From an uncultured archaeon (GTDB taxonomy: Archaea > Thermoproteota > Nitrososphaeria > Nitrososphaerales > CALBXV01), in assembly GCA_937890045.1 (NCBI GenBank), contig CALBXV010000372.1, positions 1 through 17,325 of the forward strand: a stretch of DNA of 17,325 nucleotides, written 5' to 3'. The translations under genes were made by a program, and so were the position numbers. Under the pieces are notes generated by a model that was not told where the DNA came from, did no database searches, and saw only the letters and a list, made by a program, of their open reading frames with translations. This document shows positions 8,001 to 14,158 of the stretch, piece by piece (within the stretch, counting starts at the first letter, position 1; each line of letters begins with the position of its first letter).

Positions 8001-10726
8001 AATGGGATAATATTAATTTAAAGAAAGAAGATTTATCTAAGAATGAGATAAAGATACTAAAGGAAAAGATGAGTGTTCTTGAGAGAATAAATAAGAGTCA
8101 AGGATTATCATTAGGTAAATTGACAGCGATACTTGAACCACATAATATGTGGATTAACTCTTTAAGTTTAAGGATGCCAAACTTAGCTGCTGATGTTGTT
8201 GTTCATAAAGTAGAAGGATTTTATTCACCTGAAATGGGTAATGTTGTTGGTATAAATGTCCTTGATTTAGCAACTAAACACCAAGGCGACTTTGATGCTG
8301 ACATGGCTTTTAGTTATCACGATACAAAGTTTGAATTAACTGATGCCGTAGCCAGTCTTGTTCCAAGAAGGATGGATGCATATGTATATGACCCAACAGA
8401 CTTTGATTTTTCAGATATTTTTAGCAACGGTGAAACATTAAAGTCAGTTGGTAGTGTTACAAGCCCGATAAGGAGAATGGATGATCATGTAGCAAACTAT
8501 AATACTGCTAAGAATCATTTTGGGCAAATAAAAAGGTTGTCAGCAGGTGTTAATTCATTGAATAGAATTAATATGAATATGGATAATAAAAAGATGTTAG
8601 AACTTGAAGGAGAAATATTCAATGCATACTTACAGAGATATGCAAATAATCTTCAAAGCTTAATTGACACTACAAAGAGGTCTAATCTTACTAATAAGTC
8701 AACAATTAAAGAGTTAAAGAGATATATATTATTTGGTGATAAGCCTAGTAATTATACTGTAAAAGCAGAAGATTACAACGAGCAGGGGTATAAGTCTGTA
8801 TTTAATTTGAAGGAAATAACGGATGTTCATACGAAAGATGTTTATAAAGATGCTATAGTAGAAATAATTGATGCTCTTGGAAGGCCTTCTCGTATTATGA
8901 GCGACTTGTTTGATGGTTCGGGTAGGAGAATACCAGACCAAAATGATTTATTGAGGATGAGACAAGAACTAGATAAGATTGCATTTAGCCCTAGCCAGTA
9001 TATATTTAATCGACTTGTTCGCAGATATAAAAGGGATGACGCTAAGAGAGACGCACTATTAAAAATGTTCTACGACTTTCCCGAGGGAACTACTACTGAG
9101 TCATTAAGGAAAAGAATATTACAAGGAAAATTTAAGACAACAGTAGCGGTAGAAAAGACTCCATTTAGCTTTTTGGGGGAATGGAAAATTAGACAAGGAG
9201 AGTTATATGATTCTACTCCAGCAGGTTATACTCTAAAGAGAATAGGTAATGTTAAAAATACATATGATAGAGTAGCTCAGAAACATGGAGTGGAGGTAAA
9301 AGAACTAGCAAGGAGTATTGATGCTATTGAAAATTTTATTGTACTATCTGACGCTGAAACGCATGAGTCCATCATGGAAGCCTTAGGGGAAGCTGATGGT
9401 GAGGGTCAACTTACATTTGGTCTTACTGGTGGACAATACGAAACACAAATAACAGACTTAGCATATGTCCAGAGGTATTCACTATCGTATGAATTGCTTG
9501 GTAGGAATGCATCTAGTATAAGAAAATCATTACGAAGCAATCGCAAGGGTAGTGATTCTGTTTATTTAGTTCAAAAGCTTCGGCGGTTAAATGCTATTAG
9601 AGAACACATGAGGAATAAAGAAGATGGTTTAATTGGTAAACTATTATCGGGGGAAGCTGGTGAGAAAATATTAAATCATTTTAAATTTCGAGAACATATA
9701 ATAGGTGGAAGAGGTGTTAAAGGCAGATATATACCGAATAATTCTAATGACAGAAACTTTATATATAGAGAAACTAGTACTAAAGGAAAGTGGTCACCAG
9801 CTGGGGAGATAAGACCGAAGTCACAGAGGTGGATGACTCCTGGCAGATATGTAATTTTAATGAATCCATTAAGATATGATCGTTTAAGTAAGTCTGAGAC
9901 TATTGATGCATACTCATTATTATCTGTTTTTGGTGATATTGAGGCAAATAATATTAGAGGATTTTCTGGAGAGACTATGCAGGAGATTCGTTTTATTGAT
10001 GATTCGAGGGCATTAAAGGGTCGAATAAGCGCATTGTCTAGTGAAGCATATAGAGCAAGTGAGGGTCATCCACAAGCATCTGAGAACTGGACCTTATTGA
10101 AAGAGTCTGAAGATATGCTTGTTGATGTGTTTATGAAAAAATATATACCAAGTGTTGAGTTTTCTGAACCGTTAACATTTCAACAAGAACTAAACACAAT
10201 ACATGATATTATTGGTTATATGATGAAGCCAGACCCTGTGTTTGGCAATGTTACATATATTCCAAATAGGAATGTTGCGTTGCCATCTCTTAAAATAAAC
10301 AAAAGAGTATCAAGAGCTATGTTAAGATGGTTAGTAAACAATGGACATGAAGAGATGTACCAAGATATTGTAATGAAGTATGGCTCAACATATAGACGTA
10401 GATATGATAATGTACCTGACTTGGAATATACATCCATGTATTCGGATGGTATATATAGAGAAAGGAATACACCATTTGAAGTTAAGTCTGAGGTATACAA
10501 CTTAATTGCTGAGACTAATCCTGACTTTTTATATCATCCAGCTATCAAAGAAGTATTAAAGGATGAAATGACATTTAGAAGTGCTAAAACAAGACAGGTT
10601 CGTGATCCTAACGGAGACGTTTATAGAATCTTAAGGTTTGGCAAGTATGATGATATTGAGGTTGGCTTTGATATATTTGCTGACCCTAAATCAAACGAAT
10701 CAACAAGCAACATGGATTGTTACTAA
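2090..10726 (+). CDS. Giant (2,878 aa) probable virion RNA polymerase of the single-chain two-barrel type, with N-terminal membrane-seeking region
   Basis: Start ATG 2090 is two bases after the upstream stop, with a weakly spaced AGGA at 2076-2079. Residues 1-60 are polar. Hydrophobic/Ala-Gly-rich segments lie at about 65-91, 102-135 and 268-320. Residues about 320-1650 are helical, charged and unrecognised. Residues 1661-1738 look like a first double-psi barrel, opening with DGATYV and holding K1690, K1705 and K1733 (in FNSAAK). Residues 2014-2078 look like the second barrel, with RMPNL at 2028 and the metal motif DFDAD at 2067-2071. A G2145-I...I2192-D-T-T-K2196 block follows. In two-barrel RNA polymerases (cellular beta/beta', QDE-1-type, YonO, crAss-like phage enzymes) the DxDxD aspartates bind catalytic magnesium and barrel-1 lysines sit at the active site. 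I infer a DNA-dependent RNA polymerase packaged in the capsid and ejected with the genome to transcribe early genes. The C-terminal 680 residues should hold the bridge-helix and trigger-loop equivalents, but I could not place them. It is not a T7/N4-type enzyme. Confidence 0.75.
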   Translation: MAIDALTQDFLDELDRRSAESLSPTTAFAQTRQTSAQQTTESLWEALGRGEQPAWLTPPEKKSGAVHAVGAALWHAVDTALFSIPSLALGMDYYKWEELGGGAKAGAVFGEALGFLAPLGVIGKATSKGVAAVTKYGTKEATKRASGAAKAVAEAAKLEDAGMVGPTVSKVFKTKAAKALRPQYELSITTLEAAQVKMGSLIRGSLKKEFAEKFGDDVVEEMTQASLKGLSQRGVHVNNISKWVERSLNTKFSVADRSKITRYVGRAAELTASFSLYNLIDDGLKSQLVEGHNFDPVADVGHALMFSAFLPAVEAFPFGGRIKFFKTHKDVKSGLNKIKTMDYHNLDIDEVNALFKIVSNNNRLKHSTFAVEASKNITNVFEKGQEKLAANHLKSLLSNFNPEKVYREMYKQFGMDLVKSIPRMTIGAAYFNSSTLLDSNMLRNVDPEVLGAHLLVGALFTRKYKPILPEKFPTLNNFDRKVEFLRTLGLESEQIKYLGESYGVRANIGYAYMGLLSHPIMRQVSEAINTADNKQQSIEGKDGVGGLNSDVHSLIQQLQKVYHLSENSRKVGLEDARVEPDVRLDRLTGDQLTAIDKKLRSIEIKDGEFLNEQNVAEFLESLSKDLTDATFQNYIKTILGGLGDLNVKTDYKETADPFDITKSIGVSKIKGLSGTNGDANFDPIRELHKIINQFEAMGFLHEIPLTAKETKMATDIDAKKMGPKVQDRLNKLVQKIKKDNYDPATRFDIEPHENEFLNALKNYKSERSLNALYNFAEGRIDKLTDSDRALYNDVVALIPEGKKYNGMKMPEGMDPKTWNRIIVEGDFLVIDNAARALSEMLNISSRGEVEALGELDYGEVKGVINNLKRHGFKIDVVTARTFEHFYYRRLLSSMNIGAKHIAIAKNGLGHNVFRLEPKNGKRILIVMDRRYVKQILSKDMDTAELTEEMRKYDAIMSEMQAINGAFMSIEKEMPSHDTASADLHDFIYETHTITSKFDKDVPGEWRKIKKDNNDRIEVIESVDTIITDLFDVTDPENPVPKKLTVDEVSELSDTLRELKKESEYNMSPEMVHMIDQLVQRLSLKNVGEDGMMSAHGDQLLALQRALTPEYIPINHINEVISKIIFGYQNYASDKIQGRRRLDALVADLTKQLKEGGIEVSGSDTLSQMVTKYFNSGLTLEQKIKRNIDLDLATFAKELNKHVDAWNSVMSDAEWRSGVKKWRDYFGDSSLKDKNVDIFAKSGKEINRLSDHNSYFKAEEFSRTKEELKLSLIKEKEVGDVGLVRFWIDNILSEAEVAYNIMHRDSPDKAAKEFESFKHSVVKELLFASAGSHSARSVKLVYAETIEGKPTYLLTESRMTTSSIGVSEIMREFEEAGVYVALVENEAIILGDNGIPREVSNVFAIRDVDVEYFNNAKLQATRDSTKERMESDSEVIRPIGPEVIRIPISFNTQLVIDSRGVGNSREVFRGWYNDKLSKLEEGRAEGVISKEIIDNFKSLFSVIEKEGELNTSQLEVFVSSMYWDKMNSAAFNRLMKNPTTGSEINPTMAALFKYLSLGEGVGAKIAGNDIALRAIRRANESGKYAGELLTTLQDNVIDYYLDKGKLEIVSIQDEAGHFNSSAIVKDRLEELEAIESVRADAAYTKNMAEDIMRSLKDKSAVDGATYVGTNMWHLSLLQEGRESGDGSGGVKQSIAYNDGINTVLLKQNFTFNPRIAAKLDGLGIDILTFNSAAKEYSKEQVTPHKNWKGEPLPEFFSRSLGQTKEASKKLRTDGKVQDISIENIMFVKSEDRHAVTNITYALDEYLHDVGHTQFMKDYANYDMVLGPGNELLRGIVNRGSQRLGISDFILNTLTEKGDIIDGSTNAFVKVMVTAGMDPRSDLVKDDINRIVHRTIIGKIRKPQTEYGSYSTMIPFLDGAMPVYSRAGKQVRFGGKKLPHADSTQKIDNMDKLQYIVDLGGRELLVGKNANAKWDNINLKKEDLSKNEIKILKEKMSVLERINKSQGLSLGKLTAILEPHNMWINSLSLRMPNLAADVVVHKVEGFYSPEMGNVVGINVLDLATKHQGDFDADMAFSYHDTKFELTDAVASLVPRRMDAYVYDPTDFDFSDIFSNGETLKSVGSVTSPIRRMDDHVANYNTAKNHFGQIKRLSAGVNSLNRINMNMDNKKMLELEGEIFNAYLQRYANNLQSLIDTTKRSNLTNKSTIKELKRYILFGDKPSNYTVKAEDYNEQGYKSVFNLKEITDVHTKDVYKDAIVEIIDALGRPSRIMSDLFDGSGRRIPDQNDLLRMRQELDKIAFSPSQYIFNRLVRRYKRDDAKRDALLKMFYDFPEGTTTESLRKRILQGKFKTTVAVEKTPFSFLGEWKIRQGELYDSTPAGYTLKRIGNVKNTYDRVAQKHGVEVKELARSIDAIENFIVLSDAETHESIMEALGEADGEGQLTFGLTGGQYETQITDLAYVQRYSLSYELLGRNASSIRKSLRSNRKGSDSVYLVQKLRRLNAIREHMRNKEDGLIGKLLSGEAGEKILNHFKFREHIIGGRGVKGRYIPNNSNDRNFIYRETSTKGKWSPAGEIRPKSQRWMTPGRYVILMNPLRYDRLSKSETIDAYSLLSVFGDIEANNIRGFSGETMQEIRFIDDSRALKGRISALSSEAYRASEGHPQASENWTLLKESEDMLVDVFMKKYIPSVEFSEPLTFQQELNTIHDIIGYMMKPDPVFGNVTYIPNRNVALPSLKINKRVSRAMLRWLVNNGHEEMYQDIVMKYGSTYRRRYDNVPDLEYTSMYSDGIYRERNTPFEVKSEVYNLIAETNPDFLYHPAIKEVLKDEMTFRSAKTRQVRDPNGDVYRILRFGKYDDIEVGFDIFADPKSNESTSNMDCY
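7070..7303 (+). other. Candidate first double-psi beta-barrel (lysine barrel) of the giant RNA polymerase
   Basis: These are residues 1661-1738 of the 2,878-aa protein. The block starts with DGATYV, runs through a Gly-rich stretch to K1690, then VLLKQNFTF with K1705, and closes with GIDILTF followed by NSAAK (K1733). The order (DG + beta strand, Lys on a strand, G-x-D-hydrophobic strand, S-x-x-K) is what I know of the first barrel in single-chain two-barrel polymerases, where two lysines approach the nascent RNA and NTP. The assignment is by motif reading, without a computed alignment. Confidence 0.65.
8129..8323 (+). other. Candidate second double-psi beta-barrel with DFDAD catalytic motif
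   Basis: These are residues 2014-2078. SLRMPNL (R2028), followed by alternating hydrophobic strands (ADVVVHKV, NVVGINVLDL) and then QGDFDADMAF, reproduces the layout of the catalytic barrel: an R-x-P, about 40 residues of strands, then a DxDxD. The same layout occurs in beta' (DFDGD) and in QDE-1-type RNA-dependent polymerases. The three aspartates D2067, D2069 and D2071 would chelate Mg2+. The usual fourth-position Gly is Ala2070, and crAss-like phage enzymes also vary here. Confidence 0.75.
8516..8686 (+). other. Post-catalytic block resembling the G-I...avD-K segment of QDE-1-type polymerases
   Basis: These are residues 2143-2199: HFGQI, about 45 mostly helical residues, then LQSLIDTTKRSN. 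Eukaryotic cell-encoded RNA-dependent RNA polymerases carry a comparable LGxI ... L..AVDxxKxG block shortly after the DxDGD motif. Its presence about 75 residues after DFDAD supports the polymerase reading independently of the barrel motifs. The similarity is short and judged by eye. Confidence 0.5.
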
Positions 10727-13470
10727 TGGCTTGTGCAGTATTAACAAAAGAACAAAAGTTTACAAAAGAACATCTAGGAACTTTAAGAAAGCTATTTGAT
10801 GGTGGTACGATAAAAGATATTGACGGCAAGACAAGGTCTATTGGAGATTCCTTAAGCGGTTCGCATCGTTATGGGCCTACTTCTGAAGAGTTTGGTGGTA
10901 TGATGTTTAATGAAATTGTTTGGCGTTCAACATATAAGCCTGCTGATGAAGCGTTTTCTAATTTTACTGAAGGTGATATTAGGCGTGTTGCAAATGAGAT
11001 AGAAAAAGAAGCAAAGAGAATGGACAATCCAAAGTTGAGTGTTTTAGAAAGATTTGGGTTTGTTAAGCGTGGTGTAATGGGAAAGTTTGCAGTAACAAGA
11101 TGGATGAATAAAGGTATTACCCTCGGGTCAAACTATGAGAGAACAAAGTTCTCAATGTATATATCATCTAATACACTAATAGCACAACACTTAAGAGCTG
11201 AAAGCATCCTTAGAGAACCATCATTAGAGAATAAACTACCTGGTTTAAAATCAGCAAGAGAGTTAGAAAAATTTGAAAGAAGGTTAGTGTATGAGATACA
11301 AAAACTTGATAGTTTAGAAAAGGGTGAAGAATACAATAAGAAAGATAAGGAAATATCTGAATTAAGGAATGAGATTGGAGCTGTTCTTGCAACTAAAGGC
11401 GGTGAAGTGTTAAGTGAAATGGTAGAATGGTTAGAAGCTACACCAGAAATTGCAGACAAATATAATGAGAAATATGGTACGATAGATTGGGGTGTTAGGT
11501 TAAGAACAAAAGAAGGGCTGGATAAGAATGGTAGGGAGATAAAGGGAACTAGGTTTTCAAAGAATATAGAAAAAGCTGGGATTGAAGCAAGACAGTTGTT
11601 AAATAATATGGGCGAAGTTCTTGTTAATGGTTTAAACCAACATAAGAAAGCTATTAAACTATCATACAATGAATTATCTACATTAAGATTAAGTAGATAC
11701 CTTAAAAGTATTGATGAGCATATAGTTAGTATAGAAAAAGGAGTGGAAAAAGGAAATTATTTTCCACATTATATCACAGAGGGACTTGCTTCTATTGAAA
11801 AAGTTATGGATAAAATTGATAGAGCTGATACTATGTCTGCAAAGGATGGGTTCTTAGGTGACTTAGAGAGTGCATTTTCAATTGTTAGAGAGTCTATTGG
11901 TTCTCTTCCACCATCTGTTATGGGTAGGAGTAGGTTTAAATATGAAAATTGGCTAAAGAATCCTTTAACTGTATTAAGAAAATATTCAATGGATGCAATA
12001 GCTTTTAATAGAACAAACCATTTAAAGGCTGTTTACTTAAAAGGAATGAAGAGACTTCCCAAAGAAGGTGATCTTGCTAGAGGATTAAACGATTATCTGA
12101 ATGATGTGTTTACACTTGCTGGTCGTGGTTATAAAGATAGACCTAACTGGGTTAATAAAACAGTGAGAGTGTTAACAGGGTATGAGTTCTTTTCTAAGAT
12201 TGGGTTTGGAGTTGCGACTGCCGCAAGAAATACAATGTCAGGGTTATATTTTATACAGGGAGTGGGCAATCGTGCTTTCTATGGATATTTAAGAGATTTA
12301 AATAAAGGTGGAGAGAGAAATGATGAGATTAGGAAAATTCTAGGAAAGATAGAGAGCGAGCAGGGGTTTAGGTTTGAAGACTTGTCTAACCCACTGTTTA
12401 CAGAAGGTCTACTACCTACTGAAGGTTTGCGTGTTGATAACGTTGATATTATATTCGATCCTCAAACTCAAAAACCGTCACTGCAATATAAAAATGAAAA
12501 GGGATGGCAAACATTTGATAGCATATTAACAAGGGCAACTGGAGCTGGTGCTATTTTGCAAAAGGTTACTGAGAACTTCCTTAGAAAACATATGTTTAGG
12601 TATTCATTTAAACAAAAGTACAGTGAATTGAGAGATGGTGGCATCACTAAGAGTAAAGCTACTAATATTGCTAAAGAATATGCTCTTGATATGGTAAATA
12701 AATATGCGTTTGAATATTCTGCATCTCAAAAAGCTCCTATTATAGGTGGAACTGGTAAGAACCTTGGAGCTGCTGGTCAAGTTGCTTTTCAGTTCATGCA
12801 CTTTCCGATGTCATTCTTACAATTACAATCAGAAATATTAAGAAATTCTAAAGATGCTGTAATTGCAAGACAATGGAATAATCCAGACTTATTAATACCG
12901 ATTAAGTTTGCAGGCTTATATTTATTTACACAATTAATGAGCGGTATAGGTAATGTTGATTTTAACAGGTTAATGGAAAATGATACAGTAGATAGAATAA
13001 AAGATTTAAAAGATGCTGTTGAAGGTAAGAAAGATATTAAAGGTAGAGGGTATATAGGCCCTGCTGTTGGTGATTTGTTTTTCTTAGCAAGTCTGAAAGA
13101 ATGGATTGAATTTCCAGACAATGTTGTTTCAGATATGGTAGTTGGATATAATAATGCATATAAGTTAACAGATGAACAAAAAGGTATGAGATTACTGTCT
13201 ACGTTTAATGTTGAGATGGCAAAGGTGCCAAGAAACTGGAAAGCTTTACAGAATGGTACAATATGGAATGTTTTAATGCATGAGTTTGGATTATATCCAA
13301 AGGCATGGACTCGTGACATGAGAGCTAAGGCTCCTATTAAATATTTACCTTGGGTAAAGAAGAAGAAGAGGAAGAAGAAGAAAGAAAAAACAGAAGCTCA
13401 ATTGCAATTAGAAATTGAAAAGATAAGGCAATTAGAGTTGACTAAATTATACAGATCGATGGGAATATAG
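10726..13470 (+). CDS. Large phage virion-type protein, 914 aa, with hydrophobic segments and Lys-rich tail
   Basis: I choose ATG 10726 because it overlaps the giant gene's stop as TAATG. A TTG three codons earlier also lies in frame but has no SD, so reinitiation coupling is likely. Residues 1-480 are helical and highly charged. Hydrophobic or amphipathic stretches lie at about 496-515 (following FFSKIGFGVATAA), 721-742 (PIKFAGLYLFTQLMSGI) and 777-795. A run of eight Lys and one Arg lies at 878-886 of a basic stretch reaching 888, followed by a Glu/Leu/Lys helix to the end. This mixture is typical of large internal or polyvalent phage proteins ejected with DNA. The Arg-Asn plus hydrophobic region near 500 is reminiscent of large-polyvalent-protein-associated domains, which I cannot confirm. 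A partner of the polymerase in DNA delivery is inferred from adjacency, overlap and composition. No enzymatic motif is seen. It ends 3 bp from the convergent minus-strand gene. Confidence 0.75.
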   Translation: MACAVLTKEQKFTKEHLGTLRKLFDGGTIKDIDGKTRSIGDSLSGSHRYGPTSEEFGGMMFNEIVWRSTYKPADEAFSNFTEGDIRRVANEIEKEAKRMDNPKLSVLERFGFVKRGVMGKFAVTRWMNKGITLGSNYERTKFSMYISSNTLIAQHLRAESILREPSLENKLPGLKSARELEKFERRLVYEIQKLDSLEKGEEYNKKDKEISELRNEIGAVLATKGGEVLSEMVEWLEATPEIADKYNEKYGTIDWGVRLRTKEGLDKNGREIKGTRFSKNIEKAGIEARQLLNNMGEVLVNGLNQHKKAIKLSYNELSTLRLSRYLKSIDEHIVSIEKGVEKGNYFPHYITEGLASIEKVMDKIDRADTMSAKDGFLGDLESAFSIVRESIGSLPPSVMGRSRFKYENWLKNPLTVLRKYSMDAIAFNRTNHLKAVYLKGMKRLPKEGDLARGLNDYLNDVFTLAGRGYKDRPNWVNKTVRVLTGYEFFSKIGFGVATAARNTMSGLYFIQGVGNRAFYGYLRDLNKGGERNDEIRKILGKIESEQGFRFEDLSNPLFTEGLLPTEGLRVDNVDIIFDPQTQKPSLQYKNEKGWQTFDSILTRATGAGAILQKVTENFLRKHMFRYSFKQKYSELRDGGITKSKATNIAKEYALDMVNKYAFEYSASQKAPIIGGTGKNLGAAGQVAFQFMHFPMSFLQLQSEILRNSKDAVIARQWNNPDLLIPIKFAGLYLFTQLMSGIGNVDFNRLMENDTVDRIKDLKDAVEGKKDIKGRGYIGPAVGDLFFLASLKEWIEFPDNVVSDMVVGYNNAYKLTDEQKGMRLLSTFNVEMAKVPRNWKALQNGTIWNVLMHEFGLYPKAWTRDMRAKAPIKYLPWVKKKKRKKKKEKTEAQLQLEIEKIRQLELTKLYRSMGI
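13356..13390 (+). repeat. 35-nt homopurine tract with tandem AAG units
   Basis: This uninterrupted A/G run is built mainly of AAG triplets and encodes residues 878-888 (Lys/Arg with one Glu) of the 914-aa protein. It makes a basic tail likely to bind DNA or the capsid. Triplet repeats like this can vary in length between relatives. Confidence 0.6.
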
Positions 13471-13473
13471 AGA

Positions 13474-13662
13474 TTACTCTATTGTAAATGTTAAATTAAT
13501 TCTTGCTTTTTTAAACATTGACAATGAAAACATTGTATATGTTGATGATACTTCCACAGTTACTGAGATAAAAATGAATTTTATTGTTACAAATTTAGCA
13601 GCTCTTTTTCTTTCATTAAATTCACCAGTTGCTATAAACATATAATTATTTCCTATCGTCAT
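13474..13662 (-). CDS. Small protein of unknown function, 62 aa
   Basis: The ATG at 13662 has a near-perfect SD (AAAGGAGGA, 13667-13675) five bases upstream, inside the resolvase gene, and the coding region overlaps the resolvase stop by 17 bases. A longer in-frame start at 13701 lacks an SD and is rejected. The protein begins MTIGNNYMFIATGEF. It has alternating hydrophobic/polar residues in its second half (KFIFISVTVEV, INLTFTIE), suggesting a small beta-rich fold rather than a membrane helix. No motif is recognised. It is the last gene of the minus block and stops three bases from the end of the convergent plus-strand gene. Confidence 0.62.
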   Translation of the reverse strand: MTIGNNYMFIATGEFNERKRAAKFVTIKFIFISVTVEVSSTYTMFSLSMFKKARINLTFTIE

Positions 13663-14158
13663 TATTTCCTCCTTTATCTCTGATAAATAAATAGTTAGCA
13701 ATTAGTAATGCATCGCATGTTTTAAGTGTAGCCTTATCATCTATTTTTTTTGCTATTTCTTTAAGTCTTCTTTTTCTATCTTGTTTATTCTTGGGTAATG
13801 GGGCGTACATTTTCATCCATTTCTGAGGTGAAACCTTTTCATGTTCTATTTTTAAAGTTCCAAGTATACCAATCCAGATACCATAGTTAGTACCAAACTT
13901 AAATGCGGCGCTTCTTGCATCAGTTGGAAAGCTCCACACGTGTTCTATAACTGCTATAATTTTATTTCCTCCAATCAATCCTTTGTTTCTAACTGAAAAA
14001 ATTATGTTAGCCATATCTTCAGTGGAGTCTGGACAGTTGTACAGCTTTGTACTAAAAGGAGGCCTATCAGAATAACTGACAACTGCCACTCCACCAGATT
14101 TACCTGGATCAATTGCTACTATTATTTTATCTTTCAGAAAATCTACACTTGTTTCCAT
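13646..14158 (-). CDS. RuvC-like Holliday junction resolvase, 170 aa
   Basis: This is an RNase H-fold endonuclease that cuts four-way or branched DNA, as phages need before packaging replicated DNA. IIVAIDPGKSGG supplies the first acidic residue (D17), AVIEHV supplies E72, and the C-terminal TLKTCDALLIANY helix supplies D149. Between them, AAFKFGTNYGIWIGIL and the VSPQKW segment are typical of the compact phage/bacterial RuvC branch, and the length is normal. The ATG at 14158 follows GGTAGGATTTG; a TTG one codon earlier is possible. It overlaps the helicase gene's end by 32 bases and hosts the SD of the 62-aa gene. In this operon it probably debranches replication and recombination intermediates. 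Confidence 0.88.
   Translation of the reverse strand: METSVDFLKDKIIVAIDPGKSGGVAVVSYSDRPPFSTKLYNCPDSTEDMANIIFSVRNKGLIGGNKIIAVIEHVWSFPTDARSAAFKFGTNYGIWIGILGTLKIEHEKVSPQKWMKMYAPLPKNKQDRKRRLKEIAKKIDDKATLKTCDALLIANYLFIRDKGGNNDDRK
13667..13675 (-). promoter_or_regulatory. Ribosome binding site of the 62-aa gene
   Basis: AAAGGAGGA on the minus strand, with five bases between GGAGG and ATG 13662. It decides the start and is the main evidence that this small gene is real. Confidence 0.7.

Noticed and set aside
10690..10726. Possible programmed -1 frameshift joining the giant protein and the 914-aa protein
   Set aside because: The frames are in -1 relation and overlap for about 37 bases, but no slippery heptamer or downstream hairpin is seen. 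The TAATG stop-start overlap explains the junction.
2090..10726. T7-like or N4-type single-subunit RNA polymerase
   Set aside because: The motifs of that right-hand-fold family were not found; the DFDAD and lysine-barrel blocks indicate the unrelated two-barrel fold.
11133..11669. 178-aa open frame on the minus strand inside the 914-aa gene
   Set aside because: Its composition is Ser/Leu/Phe/Pro rich as expected from reading an AT-rich Lys/Glu-rich gene backwards, it has no SD, and the plus-strand protein is coherent.
12789..13319. 176-aa open frame on the minus strand inside the 914-aa gene
   Set aside because: Same shadow composition, no start signal, and fully opposed to a well-supported gene.
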